Under the pieces are notes generated by a model. It was not told the DNA's origin and searched no databases. It saw only the letters and a list, made by a program, of their open reading frames with translations. A stretch of DNA of 64,000 bases from the NCBI RefSeq assembly GCF_000473065.1, contig NZ_AXAZ01000018.1, positions 62,001-126,000 of the forward strand, given 5' to 3'. Origin of the DNA: Bradyrhizobium sp. WSM1743. GTDB taxonomy: Bacteria > Pseudomonadota > Alphaproteobacteria > Rhizobiales > Xanthobacteraceae. Below, in pieces: positions 16,923 to 25,156 of this stretch. Numbering within the stretch: the stretch's first letter is position 1; each line of letters opens with the position of its first letter. The position numbers and the translations under genes are program-made.

Positions 16923-17029
16923 CCTCATCCTGAGGAGCCCGCCGAAAGCGGGCGTCTCGAAGGATAGAGGCCCCAGCCGGGCCTGCATTGGTTCGAGACG
17001 CGCGCAAGGGCGCGCTCCTCACCATGAGG
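16923..17029. repeat. palindromic repeat with CCTCATCCTGAGG/CCATGAGG ends
   Basis: A 107-bp imperfect foldback. CCTCATCCTGAGGAGC at the left faces GCTCCTCACCATGAGG at the right; inside, CGTCTCGAA faces TTCGAGACG, and GGCCCCAGCC/GGGCC forms the core. This is a very common Bradyrhizobium repeat type. It sits between the stop of the zinc-ribbon gene and the stop of the convergent SDR gene. Confidence 0.75.
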
Positions 17030-17038
17030 CTCTGATTG

Positions 17039-17884
17039 CTACTCCGCCTCCACGAACTTCTTGAACGCATCCGCGTAGTCCGGATGCCAGCGCGACAATG
17101 GCGGGCGGTTCTCGACGATGTCGCCGACGGCCCAGAGCATACGCTTCTCGTCGAGCGCGCGCGGCACGTCATTGTCCGGACAAAGAATGTAGAAATCGCC
17201 GCCCTCCAGCCGCGCCAGCATGAAATCGACCGTCTGCTCCGGCGTCCAGGCGCTGGCCGGCTTCTCGGTGCGTCCCTTTGCGGTCAGGCCAGTGAAGACG
17301 AAGCCCGGGATCAACAAATGTGCTGTAACGCGACAGTCCTTTGTGTTGCGCAGCTCGTGCTGGAGAGCCTCGGTGAACGCTTTAACGCCGGCCTTCGAGA
17401 CATTGTAGGCGGGATCGCCCGGCGGCGTGGTGATGCCCTGCTTGGAGCCGGTGTTGATGATGAGGCCGCACCTGCCGCGTGCGATCATGTTCGGCGCGAA
17501 GATCCGCGAGCCGTTGATGATGCCCCACATGTTGACGTCGATGATGCGCTGCCAATTGTCGGGCTCGCCGAACAGGGTGCTGCCCGGCTGGATGCCGGCA
17601 TTGTTCATGAGGATGTCGGTCCCGCCGAACCGCTCGCGTACCGCGCGCTCCAGTTCCGTCATGCTCTCGACCTTGCCGACATCGACGGCCAAGGTCATCA
17701 CGTTTGCGGCAACCGTGACCGATGACAGTTTTGTTGCAGCTTCTGCCAACCGTGTCTCGTCGACATCCGCGATACACACCTTCATCTCGGCGCGCGCAAA
17801 GGCGATGGCGGCGGCAAATCCGATGCCGGACGCGCCACCCGTGATTACGGCAACATTGTCTTTGACGATGGCGGGATGTGACAT
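17039..17884 (-). CDS. short-chain dehydrogenase/reductase
   Basis: A 281-residue classical-type SDR. The NAD(P)-binding motif TGGASGIG lies at residues 15-22, ADVDE marks the second strand acidic residue (suggesting NAD preference), NNAG is near 95, and the catalytic Ser and Y-x3-K are in INTGSKQG and YNVSKAG. The chain is somewhat longer than the family's usual 250, with a C-terminal extension. A GGAGACGATCC site precedes the ATG. It is divergent from an aldehyde dehydrogenase gene 180 bp away, and both may act in alcohol/aldehyde oxidation. The substrate is unknown. Confidence 0.92.
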   Translation of the reverse strand: MSHPAIVKDNVAVITGGASGIGFAAAIAFARAEMKVCIADVDETRLAEAATKLSSVTVAANVMTLAVDVGKVESMTELERAVRERFGGTDILMNNAGIQPGSTLFGEPDNWQRIIDVNMWGIINGSRIFAPNMIARGRCGLIINTGSKQGITTPPGDPAYNVSKAGVKAFTEALQHELRNTKDCRVTAHLLIPGFVFTGLTAKGRTEKPASAWTPEQTVDFMLARLEGGDFYILCPDNDVPRALDEKRMLWAVGDIVENRPPLSRWHPDYADAFKKFVEAE

Positions 17885-18064
17885 GGATCGTCTCCGTGGA
17901 GGACTCTCGTCGAGCTATAACATGGCAGCAGTGCGACCCTGCACAAGTCGGCATGGGAGGTCTTCGTTTCGCGCTGCCTTTACGCCTATCTGCCACGGCT
18001 GTATCCTCGATCGAACGATCCCGCCCAGATCGAGCCAATCAATAATCTGACAGGGAGTGCAGCC

Positions 18065-19561
18065 ATGGCTGTGTCGCAGGCAATTCCGATCACGCGCCAT
18101 CCGTTCGCAAACGGGTCCTACAAGCAGATGCTGATCGACGGGAAGTGGGTCGACGCCGCCTCCGGCAAACGCTTCGAGACCCGCAATCCCGCAACCGGCG
18201 AGCTGCTCGCAACGGTCGCCGAGGGCGACAAGGAAGACATCGACCGCGCGGTTGCCGCCGCCCGTCGCGCCTTCGAGGGGCCCTGGAGCAGGGTCAAGCC
18301 GTTCGAGCGGCAGAACCTGCTGCTCAGGCTCGCCGACCTCGTCGAGAAGAATTTCGACGAATTGTCGCAGCTCGACACGCTAGACATGGGCGCCCCGCTC
18401 AGCCGCACCCGCGCCTATCGCCTGCGCGCTCTCGGCATGCTGCGCTATTACGCCGGCCAGACCACCGCGATCCACGGCGAGACCATCGAGAACTCGCTGC
18501 CCGGCGAGATCTTCTCCTACACGTTGAAGGAGCCAGTCGGCGTCGTCGGCGCCATCATTCCCTGGAACGGCCCGCTCACCGCGACGATCTGGAAGATCGG
18601 CCCGGCGATCGCGACCGGCTGCACCGTGGTGCTCAAGCCTGCCGAAGAAGCACCGCTGACTTCGCTGCGCATCGCCGAGCTCGCGATGGAAGCCGGCGTG
18701 CCGCCCGGCGTCATCAACGTCGTGCCAGGCTATGGCGAGACCGCGGGCGCGGCGCTCGCTTCGCATCACGACGTCGACAAGGTCGCCTTCACCGGCTCGC
18801 ATGTCACCGGCCAATCGATCATCCGCGCCTCCGCCGGCAACCTCAAGCGCGTGTCGCTCGAGCTCGGCGGCAAGTCGCCGGACATCGTGTTCGCGGATGC
18901 CGATCTCGATGCTGCCGTACCGGGTGCCGCGATGGCGGTGTTCGCCAATTCGGGGCAGATCTGCAGCGCCGGCACGCGCCTGTTCGTCGAGCAGGCGATC
19001 TATGACGAGTTCGTCGGCCGCGTCGCCGAGTTCGGCAAGAAGCTGCAGGTCGGCAACGGCCTCGATCCCAATGTGCAGATCGGCCCGCTGGTCTCCGAGC
19101 AGCAGCTCGAACGCGTCACCGGCTATCTCGACATCGGTCAGAAGGAAGGCGCAAAGGCGCTTGCCGGCGGTGGACGCGTCACCGAAGGCGCGCTGTCGAA
19201 GGGCTTCTTCGTCTCGCCGACGGTGTTCGCAGGTGTTGAGGACAACATGCGCATCGCGCAGGAGGAGATTTTTGGTCCCGTCATCTCCGCGATCGCGTTC
19301 AAGGACATGGACGAACTGGTCAAGCGCGCCAACAACACCACATTCGGCCTCGGCTCCGGCCTGTGGACGCGCGATGTCAGCAAGGCCCATGCGGTGGCGA
19401 AGCGCCTGCGCGCCGGCTCGGTGTGGGTGAACTGCTACCAGGCGATGGATCCGGCCGTGCCGTTCGGCGGCTACAAGATGAGCGGTTACGGCCGCGAATC
19501 CGGCAAGCAGCACGTCGAGGAATATCTCAACGTGAAGGCTGTCTGGATCAAGACCGCCTAA
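18065..19561 (+). CDS. NAD(P)-dependent aldehyde dehydrogenase
   Basis: A 498-residue member of the aldehyde dehydrogenase superfamily, which oxidises aldehydes to carboxylates through a thiohemiacetal. Visible features are IPWNGPL and VLKPAEEAPLTSL of the cofactor site, the FTGSHVTGQ turn, the general-base glutamate in LELGGKSP (about 267), the catalytic cysteine in NSGQICSAGTR (about 300), and the EEIFGPV and PFGGYKMSGYGRE C-terminal motifs. Length is typical. A GGGAG site precedes the ATG. It is divergent from an SDR gene and followed 118 bp later by an Old Yellow Enzyme gene. Confidence 0.95.
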   Translation: MAVSQAIPITRHPFANGSYKQMLIDGKWVDAASGKRFETRNPATGELLATVAEGDKEDIDRAVAAARRAFEGPWSRVKPFERQNLLLRLADLVEKNFDELSQLDTLDMGAPLSRTRAYRLRALGMLRYYAGQTTAIHGETIENSLPGEIFSYTLKEPVGVVGAIIPWNGPLTATIWKIGPAIATGCTVVLKPAEEAPLTSLRIAELAMEAGVPPGVINVVPGYGETAGAALASHHDVDKVAFTGSHVTGQSIIRASAGNLKRVSLELGGKSPDIVFADADLDAAVPGAAMAVFANSGQICSAGTRLFVEQAIYDEFVGRVAEFGKKLQVGNGLDPNVQIGPLVSEQQLERVTGYLDIGQKEGAKALAGGGRVTEGALSKGFFVSPTVFAGVEDNMRIAQEEIFGPVISAIAFKDMDELVKRANNTTFGLGSGLWTRDVSKAHAVAKRLRAGSVWVNCYQAMDPAVPFGGYKMSGYGRESGKQHVEEYLNVKAVWIKTA

Positions 19562-19679
19562 GATCCATATCCCTTCCGTGTTCCGCGGGAGGGAATATCT
19601 GCTTTTCGTGGGGCGGCGCCTTTTCCGGTCGCTGCCCCTCGCTATATGATCCGCGTCCTTTCATAGGTTCGGGGCCCAC

Positions 19680-20807
19680 ATGAAATTCGAGGTGTTGTTT
19701 CGACCGTTGCAAGTCGGTCCGTACAAGCTTGCACACCGCGTGGCGATGGCGCCGTTGACGCGCATGCGGGCCGAGCGCGAGAGCTTTTCGCCACGGCCCC
19801 TCAACGCCGAATATTACGGCCAGCGCGCGACGAAAGGCGGCCTGATCATTGCCGAAGCCTCGCCGGTGCTCTCGCACGGCCGCGGCAACCCGGCGACACC
19901 AGGCATCTATTCGGAGGCGCAAGTCGCGGGCTGGCGCAAGGTGGTCGATGCCGTGCATGCCAAGGGCGGCATCATCTTCCTCCAGCTCTGGCATGTCGGC
20001 CGCGTCTCGCACTCTTCTTTCCACGGCGGTGCGCTGCCGGTGTCGGCTTCGGCTATCCCGATCAAGGCCGAAGGCATGAAGGCGATGACGGCCGACGGCA
20101 AGATCGCCGATTACGAGACGCCACGCGCGCTGGAGACCGAGGAGATCAAGGACATCATCGAGGCGTTCCGCCAAGGTGCGAAGAACGCACTGGCCGCGGG
20201 CTTCGACGGCGTCGAAATCCATGGCGCCAACGGCTATCTGCTCGAGCAATTCCTGCAATCGCGCAGCAACCAGCGCACCGATCAATATGGCGGTTCGATC
20301 GAGAACCGCGCGCGCCTTCTGCTCGAGGTCACGCAGGCCGCGATCGATGTCTGGGGAGCGAACCGCGTCGCCGTACGGCTGTCGCCCCATGGTATCGCCA
20401 ATGATTCCGGCGAGCCCGATCCGATGCCACTCTACACGCATGTGGTGAAGGCGCTCGACAAGCTCGGTCTGGCCTATCTGCATTTCATCGAACCGCGCTC
20501 GAGCGGCGCGGGCCGCGCCGATGTCCACTGGGAGAACGTGCCGTCGGCGATGGTGCTGTTCCGCCCACTCTACAGCGGCGTGCTGATGACCGCCGGCGGC
20601 TTCACCGGCGAGACCGCGAATGCGGCGATCGCCGAGGGCCATGCCGACATCATCGCTTTCGGCCGCATCTTCATCTCCAATCCGGATCTGCCGCGGCGCC
20701 TGGAGCACGACTATCCGATCACGCCGTACAACCGCGCGACGTTCTACGGCGGCGAGGAGAAGGGATATACGGACTATCCGGTTTACGACGAGCTGGCGCC
20801 GGCCTGA
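19680..20807 (+). CDS. Old Yellow Enzyme family alkene reductase
   Basis: A 375-residue FMN-dependent ene-reductase. It begins LFRPLQVGPYKLAHRVAMAPLTRMRA, typical of the N-terminal barrel strand. It carries FLQLWHVGR, the substrate-binding H181/N184 pair in HGANGYLLEQFLQ, RTDQYGGSIENRAR, and the phosphate-binding GGFTGETA and AFGRIFISNPDLP segments. Such enzymes reduce activated C=C bonds or nitro groups with NAD(P)H; NemA is a close relative. Length is normal and no signal peptide is present. Confidence 0.93.
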   Translation: MKFEVLFRPLQVGPYKLAHRVAMAPLTRMRAERESFSPRPLNAEYYGQRATKGGLIIAEASPVLSHGRGNPATPGIYSEAQVAGWRKVVDAVHAKGGIIFLQLWHVGRVSHSSFHGGALPVSASAIPIKAEGMKAMTADGKIADYETPRALETEEIKDIIEAFRQGAKNALAAGFDGVEIHGANGYLLEQFLQSRSNQRTDQYGGSIENRARLLLEVTQAAIDVWGANRVAVRLSPHGIANDSGEPDPMPLYTHVVKALDKLGLAYLHFIEPRSSGAGRADVHWENVPSAMVLFRPLYSGVLMTAGGFTGETANAAIAEGHADIIAFGRIFISNPDLPRRLEHDYPITPYNRATFYGGEEKGYTDYPVYDELAPA

Positions 20808-20815
20808 TCTCGCCC

Positions 20816-20919
20816 GTCATTCCGGGGCGATGCGAGCATCGAACCCGAAATCCATCTAACGTCCTGGCTTGCCGTCCAATGGATTCCGGGTTCGCGACTT
20901 CGTCGCGCCCCGGAATGAC
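20816..20919. repeat. GTCATTCCGGGGCG-type inverted repeat, copy 1
   Basis: A 104-bp foldback: GTCATTCCGGGGCG (20816-20829) is perfectly reverse-complementary to CGCCCCGGAATGAC (20906-20919), and internal AATCCAT/ATGGATT arms also pair. A second copy is at 29995-30095. It begins 8 bp after the stop of the reductase gene and could act as a transcript-end hairpin. Confidence 0.75.
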
Positions 20920-20961
20920 GATCGTGTATTGTCGACTTCCTAACGACATCCAGGAGACACC

Positions 20962-21465
20962 ATGTCCAAAGCCGCAGCCGCCGCAGGGATAGCCACCGGC
21001 CAATGCCTCTGCGGCAAGGTCACCTTCGAGATCGACGTTCCCGCGCGCTGGGCCTGGCACGATCATTCTGCCGCCAGCCGGCGCGCCCATGGAGCGGCTT
21101 ATGCCACCTATGTCGGAAGCTGGAAGAAGCGCTTTCGCATCACCTCAGGCAAGACCGCGCTGACCCGCTACGAGGACAAGATGACCAAGACCGCGCGCAG
21201 CTTCTGCTCGCATTGCGGCACGCCAGTCATGTACGAACGTCCACGCGGGCCGCACATGGTTAACATTCCCCGCGCGCTGTTTAGCGAACGCACCGGCCGT
21301 CAGCCGCTCTATCACATTGCGATCGAAGAGCAGCAGGAATGGGCCTATACGGGCGAACCCCTGGTGCCGCTGAAAGGCTTTCCCGGCGTGGTCTGGCAGC
21401 GCTCGAAAAAGAAGAAGCGCGCGGGCGGCGAGGATCCATTCGAGCTGGGGCGAGAGGAGATGTAG
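20962..21465 (+). CDS. GFA/CENP-V-like zinc protein with an altered zinc site
   Basis: A 167-residue protein related to glutathione-dependent formaldehyde-activating enzymes. The structural zinc knuckle is intact (C15/C17 in GQCLCGKV, C82/C85 in FCSHCGTPV). The central C-x-C-x2-C cluster that forms the second zinc site in Gfa is replaced here by H33-D-H35-S-A-A38 (WHDHSAASRRAHGAAYATYV). Either this site uses histidines or the protein is not a classical Gfa enzyme. It has a CAGGAGA site before the ATG. It stands alone between two repeats. Confidence 0.8.
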   Translation: MSKAAAAAGIATGQCLCGKVTFEIDVPARWAWHDHSAASRRAHGAAYATYVGSWKKRFRITSGKTALTRYEDKMTKTARSFCSHCGTPVMYERPRGPHMVNIPRALFSERTGRQPLYHIAIEEQQEWAYTGEPLVPLKGFPGVVWQRSKKKKRAGGEDPFELGREEM

Positions 21466-21483
21466 CGCGAGCCGCGCCCTCCG

Positions 21484-21646
21484 CTCTCGTGCCCCGGACG
21501 CAGCGCCTCCCCGGCGATGCGAAGCATCGTCCGGTGCGGCGGTGCGCTGCTGAGCCGGGGCTCATGCCTCGGCGAACTCGCCGCTAGTCTGGGTCCCGGC
21601 TCTGCGCCGCAGCGCTATGCGCTGCGTCGCGTCCGGGACACGAGAG
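21484..21646. repeat. CTCTCGTG...CACGAGAG inverted repeat
   Basis: A 163-bp imperfect foldback. CTCTCGTGCCCCGGACGC at the left faces GCGTCCGGGACACGAGAG at the right, with nested palindromes such as GGCGATGCGAAGCATCG inside. It fills most of the gap between the GFA-like gene and the ThDP enzyme gene. Confidence 0.7.
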
Positions 21647-21753
21647 TGGGGCTTCCACGCAACGCAGCCATGACCGCGCTTCCTTGCGCGCCTCCTCTGG
21701 CTTCGGCCATCATGCCTTAAGTCCTTGCGGCAACGTCCGCTCCTGGAGGAAAC

Positions 21754-23415
21754 ATGAAGAACAAGATCACCGGCCGATCCGCCTTTCTCGCGCTGCTCAA
21801 GGACGAGGGCATCACGCACCTGTTCGGCAATCCCGGCACCACCGAATTGCCGATCATGCATGCGCTGAAGGATCATCCTGATCTCACCTATGTGATGGCG
21901 ATGCAGGAGAGCCTGGTGGTCGCGATTGCCGACGGTTACAGCCGCGCCTCGGGCAGGCTCGTCGCCTGCAACGTTCACGTCGCGCCCGGCCTCGGCAACG
22001 CCATGGGCTCGCTCTATAACGCCCAGTTCACGGGCACACCGATGATCCTGACCGCGGGCCAGCAGGAGCAGGGCCACGGCCTGATGGAGCCGGTGCTTTA
22101 TGGGCCGCTGGTGCGCATGGCCGAGCCGCTGGTGAAATGGGCGGTCGAGGTGACGCGGCTGGAGGACCTGCCGCGCATTGTGCGCCGCGCCGCCAAGGTC
22201 GCGACCACGCCGCCGACCGGGCCGGTGTTCATTTCGCTGCCCGGCGACATCCTCAACAGCGAAGCCGGGATCGATCTCGGCCGCTCCACCCGCATCGACG
22301 CGCGCGTCAAGCCGTCGGAGGAGGCGTTGAAGACCTTTGCCGCGCGGTTACTGAAGGCCGAGCGTCCTGTCATCGTCACCATGGACGAGGTGGTGAAGAG
22401 CGACGCGTTGAAGGAGGCAGCTGAACTCGCCGAGCTGCTCGGCGCGGCCGCTTACCAATCCTCGACGCCCTATGGCTCGCACTTCCTCTCGGAGAGCCCG
22501 AGCTTCGTCGGCACGCTCGCGCGTGTACAAAAAACCGCGCGCGATACGCTTGCACCGTACGATCTGCTGATCGCGCTCGGCGGCGATCCCTTGCGCATGT
22601 CGGTCTATAGCGAAGTGGATGCGCTGCCTGAGGGCCTTGGCATGGTGCAGATCGGTCTGGTCGATTGGGAGATCGCCAAGAATTATGGCGCCGAGATCGC
22701 GCTGAAGGCGGATTTGAAGGAAACGCTGCGCGCGCTGATCCCGGTGCTGAAGGAGATGGGCGGCGCGACACTTGCTAGCCGCGCGAAACAGCGCCTCGCC
22801 GAGCTCGCGCCGAAGAACTGGACCGCGCGCCGCGCCGCGCTGGTCGAGCAGATCAGCAAGAGCGCTGGCCGCGCGCCGATCGATCCCGACTTCCTGGTGC
22901 TGCAAACGGTCGAGGCGATGCCCGATCATGCCATCCTCGTCGACGAAGGCCTGACCTCCAGCCGCCAAGTGACGGCGCTGCGGCCGCACCGCGACCGCTA
23001 TGGCTATCACGGCCTTGCTTCAGGCGGCATCGGCTGGGGCCTGCCGGCATCCGTCGGCGCCAGCATTGCCAATCCTAATCGTCCCGTCGTGTGCTTTTCG
23101 GGCGACGGCAGCGCGATGTACTCGATCCAGGTGCTCTGGACCGCGGCCCACCACAAGCTGCCGCTCAACGTCGTCATCGCCAACAATGGCGGCTATCGCA
23201 TCATCAAGCAGCGGCTGCTCGCCTTCCACGGCGACGACAATTACGTCGGCATGGATTTTGTCGATCCGCCGGTGGATTTCGCCGGCGTTGCCAAGGCGCT
23301 CGGCTGCGAGGCGATCAAGATCAGCGATCCCCGTGAATTGAAGGCGACGCTGGCGTCGGCGTTCAGCCGGCCGGGGACGAAGCTGATCGAGGTGATGGTG
23401 GACGGGAAGGTGTAG
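21754..23415 (+). CDS. ThDP-dependent decarboxylase (benzoylformate decarboxylase/acetolactate synthase-like)
   Basis: A 553-residue thiamine-diphosphate enzyme with the usual three domains: an N-terminal Pyr domain (LFGNPGTTELP, catalytic Glu at E52 in AMQESLVV), a middle TPP_enzyme_M domain, and a C-terminal PP domain with the ThDP motif from GDGSAMYSIQ (about 450) to NN (IVIANNGGY-type). Overall it most resembles benzoylformate decarboxylase-like proteins, which decarboxylate 2-keto acids to aldehydes. A CTGGAGGAA site precedes the ATG. The enolase-superfamily enzyme is 19 kb away, so a shared mandelate pathway is not supported. Confidence 0.9.
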   Translation: MKNKITGRSAFLALLKDEGITHLFGNPGTTELPIMHALKDHPDLTYVMAMQESLVVAIADGYSRASGRLVACNVHVAPGLGNAMGSLYNAQFTGTPMILTAGQQEQGHGLMEPVLYGPLVRMAEPLVKWAVEVTRLEDLPRIVRRAAKVATTPPTGPVFISLPGDILNSEAGIDLGRSTRIDARVKPSEEALKTFAARLLKAERPVIVTMDEVVKSDALKEAAELAELLGAAAYQSSTPYGSHFLSESPSFVGTLARVQKTARDTLAPYDLLIALGGDPLRMSVYSEVDALPEGLGMVQIGLVDWEIAKNYGAEIALKADLKETLRALIPVLKEMGGATLASRAKQRLAELAPKNWTARRAALVEQISKSAGRAPIDPDFLVLQTVEAMPDHAILVDEGLTSSRQVTALRPHRDRYGYHGLASGGIGWGLPASVGASIANPNRPVVCFSGDGSAMYSIQVLWTAAHHKLPLNVVIANNGGYRIIKQRLLAFHGDDNYVGMDFVDPPVDFAGVAKALGCEAIKISDPRELKATLASAFSRPGTKLIEVMVDGKV

Positions 23416-23447
23416 GGCTGGCTCTGTCCACCGTCAGCACTTGCGAC

Positions 23448-23491
23448 GAAGCAATCCAGAATCCCTCCGAGGTGAAAGCCTGGATTGCTTC
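23448..23491. repeat. 12-bp perfect inverted repeat between convergent genes
   Basis: GAAGCAATCCAG (23448-23459) and CTGGATTGCTTC (23480-23491) are separated by 20 bp. The arms lie 32 bp after the ThDP enzyme stop and before the stop of the convergent monooxygenase. It is a known style of Bradyrhizobium palindrome and may serve as a bidirectional transcript end. Confidence 0.65.
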
Positions 23492-23522
23492 GCTTCGCTC
23501 GCAATGACGAGGAGGAGGCAGC

Positions 23523-24902
23523 CTACCCCTTCCTCCCCACCCGATACCCCGCCGCCGGATGCGGCGCGTCGAGCCTTGCACGCCCGCCGCCGAATAGCTT
23601 CTCCCGCAGCGTGCCTTTCGCATACTCGCTCTTGTACCGCCCGCGGCGGGTCAGCTCCGGCACCAGCATGTCGGCGATGTCCTCGAAATCGCCGGGCGAG
23701 ATCGCGAACGCGACGTTGAGCCCGTCGACGTCGGTCGCCTCGAACCAGTCCTCGATCTTGTCCGCGACCATCTCCGGCGTGCCGACCACGACCGGACCGG
23801 CGCCGCCGATGCCGACATGCGCGATGACGTCGCGCACGGTCCAGATGCGATCAGGATCAGCGCGGGTGACGTTATCCATCGCGCTGCGGCCGGCGTCGTT
23901 CTGGACGTGGCGCACTTGCTGGTCGAGGTCGTAGCCGGAGAAGTCGACGCCGGTCCATCCCGACATCAGGGCGAGCGCGCCCTCGGGGCTGATGTGGCGG
24001 CGGTAGTCGGCGTATTTTTCCTTCGCCTCTGCCTCAGTCCGCCCGAGGATGATCGTCATCATCGAGAACATCAGGATCTCCGCCGGATTGCGGCCAAGCG
24101 CGGCAGCCTCCTGGCGGATCGCGGAGACGCGCGGCGCGATCACCTTGGCCGATGGCCCCGACATGAACACGCATTCGGCATGGCGCGCGGCGAACTGCCG
24201 GCCGCGCGGCGAGGTGCCGGCCTGGTACAGCACGGGCGTGCGCTGCGGTGACGGCTCGCTGAGGTGAATGGTGTTGTTGATACGGTAGTTCGCGCCCTCA
24301 TGATTGACGCGATGAACTTTTGCGGGATCGGTGAAGATGCCTCGTGACCGATCGCGCAGCACGGCGCCATCCTCCCAGCTGCCTTCCCAGAGCTTGTAGA
24401 CGACCTCCATATATTCGTCGGCGATGTCGTAGCGGTCGTCGTGCCCGGTCTGCTTGTCCTTGCCGGCGCCGCGCGCGGCGCTGTCGAGATAGCCGGTGAC
24501 GACGTTCCAGCCGATCCGCCCCTCGGTGAGATGGTCGAGCGTCGACATCCGCCGCGCGAACGGGTAGGGCGGCTCGAAGGATAGATTGCTGGTGACGCCG
24601 AAACCGAGATTTTGCGTCACCGCGGCCATCGCCGAGAGCAGCAGCAGCGGCTCGTTTGACGGCGTCTGTGCTGCATTGCGCAAGGCTGCGTCAGGGCTGT
24701 TGCCATAGACATCGTAGACCCCGAGCACGTCCGCCAGGAACAGCCCGTCGAAACGGCCGCGCTCCAGCGTCTTGGCGAGATCGATCCAGTAGGGCAGGCG
24801 GTTATAGTCGGCGGTGCGGTCGCGCGGATGGGTCCACAGGCCCGGTGACTGGTGTGCGACGCAATTCATCGCAAAGGCGTTGAGCCTGATCTGTTTGGCC
24901 AT
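23523..24902 (-). CDS. LLM-class flavin-dependent monooxygenase (NtaA/SnaA/DszA type)
   Basis: A 459-residue bacterial luciferase-like monooxygenase that would use reduced FMN from a separate reductase. It shows the NtaA/SnaA/DszA-type features: FDGLFLADVLGVYDVYG, STLDHLTEGRIGWNVVTGYLDSAARG, HDDRYDIADEYMEVVYKLWEGSW, QAGTSPRGRQFAARHAE and TPEMVADKIEDWFE. Substrates in the family include chelators, pristinamycin and sulfones; this one's is unknown. A GAGGGG site precedes the ATG. It is divergent from the M20 peptidase gene. A second, frameshifted member lies at 42870-44235. Confidence 0.93.
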   Translation of the reverse strand: MAKQIRLNAFAMNCVAHQSPGLWTHPRDRTADYNRLPYWIDLAKTLERGRFDGLFLADVLGVYDVYGNSPDAALRNAAQTPSNEPLLLLSAMAAVTQNLGFGVTSNLSFEPPYPFARRMSTLDHLTEGRIGWNVVTGYLDSAARGAGKDKQTGHDDRYDIADEYMEVVYKLWEGSWEDGAVLRDRSRGIFTDPAKVHRVNHEGANYRINNTIHLSEPSPQRTPVLYQAGTSPRGRQFAARHAECVFMSGPSAKVIAPRVSAIRQEAAALGRNPAEILMFSMMTIILGRTEAEAKEKYADYRRHISPEGALALMSGWTGVDFSGYDLDQQVRHVQNDAGRSAMDNVTRADPDRIWTVRDVIAHVGIGGAGPVVVGTPEMVADKIEDWFEATDVDGLNVAFAISPGDFEDIADMLVPELTRRGRYKSEYAKGTLREKLFGGGRARLDAPHPAAGYRVGRKG

Positions 24903-25156
24903 GCTGGTCCCCTCGGCGCCCTGTACTGAGCGCTCTTCGAATGATAGATGTGCGCCCCAATCTGGCGAAGTTCTTGCATATCTTTGGGGACTGGCAAGGT
25001 CAAAATCTGCGGTGCTGCCGCGGTCGGCAAGCCAATCTCAAGAGAGCAAGAACGAAAGCACAAGAACTGCCCAAGAACGATCCAACTCCCCGCCGCTTCC
25101 GACGGCCTATGTAGCCCGCTACGTTCGCCAGCGTCGAAACCTTGAAAACGAAAGCA

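Noticed and set aside
1798..23415. A mandelate pathway linking the racemase-like and benzoylformate-decarboxylase-like genes
   Set aside because: They are 19 kb apart with unrelated genes between, and the racemase-like protein lacks a key lysine.
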